A DNA stretch of 64,000 nucleotides from positions 1,141,501 to 1,205,500 of the forward strand of contig CAMRHE010000503.1 of the NCBI GenBank assembly GCA_947044405.1, given 5' to 3'. Position numbers and translations under genes: made by a program. The notes under the pieces were generated by a model. The model was not told the origin of the DNA. It saw only the letters and a program-made list of their open reading frames with translations, and searched no databases. Positions 62,982 through 64,000 of this stretch are shown in pieces (the stretch's first letter is position 1; every line of letters starts with the position of its first letter). The DNA is from Leptodactylus fallax. Lineage: Eukaryota > Chordata > Amphibia > Anura > Leptodactylidae.

Positions 62982-64000
62982 TTAAGATTGGCAGTCCCTG
63001 CCTATGACTGTATATCCAGAGGGTTGTACTTTTATGCACAGGGTGGTAGTATACCGATGTATGGCAGGCCAAACAAACTCATCCTGCGCATACCGAACAG
63101 GGGGAATACCAGCATTTGGCCTAGTGGTCCGTCTGAGGACCGGTGGTATATTATGGGGTGCTGCAGCTATGGGCTGAGAAGGACCAGCGGATTCCGCACC
63201 AGAGGGGGCACAGGCCGGAGATACAGTAGTCACAGGTGGAACATCCCCAGGAGCAGGGATCGGCCAACAATCATCCTCCTCGTCGGAGGCCCATTCCGCA
63301 CCTCCATTCTCTGACTGTGGGAGCTCATTCACATTGGCAGGCCCATCGTGATTTGTCCCTTCAGAATGACACAGGCGCAACATATTTCGGTGAAGTACTC
63401 GAACACAATCAGTTCCTTCTTTCTGGACCTGGTACACTGGCCCATTCGCATACTTGCGGCCAACAACACGATACGGCAAAGCCTCCCATCTGCTTTCCAA
63501 TTTCCCTTGGGGTTTCTTGACACGAACTAGCACCAGGTCGCCTGGTTGCAATGGTGCTTCTTGCACTGGGGTCTTATCAGGATGGGGATGTTCTTGCAGG
63601 CGCTGCCGCACCAATCGATGGATCGTCTCAAGTCTCTGCCGATGCGCCCGCACCCAAGAGGTTGGATCCCTCGGAGGGAACCCATCCACATCATTCAACT
63701 GTAATTCTCCTATACTTCGCCCAGACCGCCCAAAGAGAAGTGTATAAGGAGAGTACCCCGTTGTAGAATGGACCTGATTGTTATAGGCCCACACCATTTC
63801 AGACAAGAACTGAGGCCACTGTAACTTCTTGTCTTCCTCCAGAGTCCGCAGCATCTGAAGCAGAGTTCTGTTGAATCTTTCACAGGCCCCATTTCCCTGA
63901 GGGTGGTATGGAGTCGTGTGCGACTTCTTTATCCCGTAGATACGTTGAACTTCTTTCATTACGTGTCCCTCAAAGCAGGCGCCCTGGTCGGAGTGGATGC
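62982..64000 (-). CDS. Gypsy-2 pol, integrase C-terminal half (partial)
   Basis: Open frame to the window edge. It begins (in view) EVQRIYGIKKSHTTPYHPQG, then the catalytic glutamate motif NGACERFNRTLLQMLRTL, YNNQVHSTTGYSPY, and the GPY/F-like module with LQPGDLVLVRVKKPQGKLES, PYRVVGRKYANGPVYQV. The tail is acidic and proline-rich (ENGGAEWASDEEDD) and ends ...VIGRDCQS. The first two catalytic aspartates would be encoded beyond 64000. It differs clearly from Gypsy-1 and belongs to another Gypsy family, with a longer acidic tail and no chromodomain. Confidence 0.9.
   Translation of the reverse strand, partial: IHSDQGACFEGHVMKEVQRIYGIKKSHTTPYHPQGNGACERFNRTLLQMLRTLEEDKKLQWPQFLSEMVWAYNNQVHSTTGYSPYTLLFGRSGRSIGELQLNDVDGFPPRDPTSWVRAHRQRLETIHRLVRQRLQEHPHPDKTPVQEAPLQPGDLVLVRVKKPQGKLESRWEALPYRVVGRKYANGPVYQVQKEGTDCVRVLHRNMLRLCHSEGTNHDGPANVNELPQSENGGAEWASDEEDDCWPIPAPGDVPPVTTVSPACAPSGAESAGPSQPIAAAPHNIPPVLRRTTRPNAGIPPVRYAQDEFVWPAIHRYTTTLCIKVQPSGYTVIGRDCQS

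Larger units (their letters stand above)
61986..64000 (-). mobile_element. Ty3/Gypsy element Gypsy-2, running off the window
   Basis: Minus strand: integrase C-terminal part (64000-62983), polypurine tract (GTGGGGGGGAATA, 62980-62968), 3' LTR 62967-61986 (982 bp, TGTAAGAG...GGTTCACA). It interrupts an LTR of the Gypsy-1 family. The rest of pol, gag and the 5' LTR are outside. Confidence 0.92.

Overview
This is a repeat-rich stretch of a vertebrate nuclear genome, most likely a frog (anuran amphibian). The reasons are short spliced exons with GT/AG borders; the mix of Tc1-like, hAT-like, TTAA-target and Harbinger-like DNA elements; L2- and CR1-like LINEs; at least three different Penelope-like elements (PLEs); Ty3/Gypsy elements and a retrovirus remnant; and a kinase of the PKC-catalytic-domain-only type that frogs carry in large numbers. 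I cannot name the species. Nothing bacterial, and no operons, rRNA or tRNA genes were seen. Most of the window is transposon sequence; only two host gene loci are well supported.

Host genes. (1) A four-exon AGC/PKC-like serine/threonine kinase on the minus strand: exons 16205-15698, 10212-9935, 9472-9035 and 8943-8692. All junctions are in phase and give 491 aa, with an unusual N-terminal region of repeated basic/serine-acidic modules. (2) An INPP5E-like inositol-polyphosphate 5-phosphatase on the minus strand (six exons, 42799-40588). It has a stop codon inside the conserved SDHRPV motif and lacks one motif arginine, so it is probably a pseudogene.

Large-scale structure. The first kinase exon and about 3.8 kb of intron 1 are present twice, in opposite orientation: 12595-16435 and 56428-61768, about 40 kb apart. 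The right copy carries a 1.6 kb Tc1 element exactly inside the exon, and the left copy preserves the empty TA target. The right arm ends where a Gypsy LTR begins, and that LTR is itself interrupted by a second Gypsy element that runs off the window.

Region by region. 1-8.4 kb: truncated Tc1, L2-like LINE, PLE-1 with a hammerhead-like motif, a Tc1 split by a solo LTR, MITEs. 8.4-16.4 kb: kinase gene with repeat-filled intron. 16.4-23 kb: MITEs, a 1.6 kb Tc1 relic, two hAT elements with internal minisatellites. 23-27.5 kb: a three-level nest (Tc1 containing hAT containing a deleted retrovirus). 28-30 kb: PLE-2 with a 521-codon open frame. 30.4-33.2 kb: CR1-like LINE interrupted by a hAT element and by a minisatellite made from its own codons. 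33.6-37.6 kb: TTAA MITE with solo LTR, another solo LTR, two facing hAT copies. 38-39.3 kb: Tc1. 40-43 kb: INPP5E-like exons. 43-46.8 kb: MITEs. 46.8-54.6 kb: nearly complete Ty3/Gypsy element. 55-56.4 kb: PLE-3 relic and a MITE. 56.4-61.8 kb: right duplication arm. 61.8-64 kb: nested LTR elements.

I made all alignments by eye; percentages and family names are estimates from recognised motifs, not from searches.
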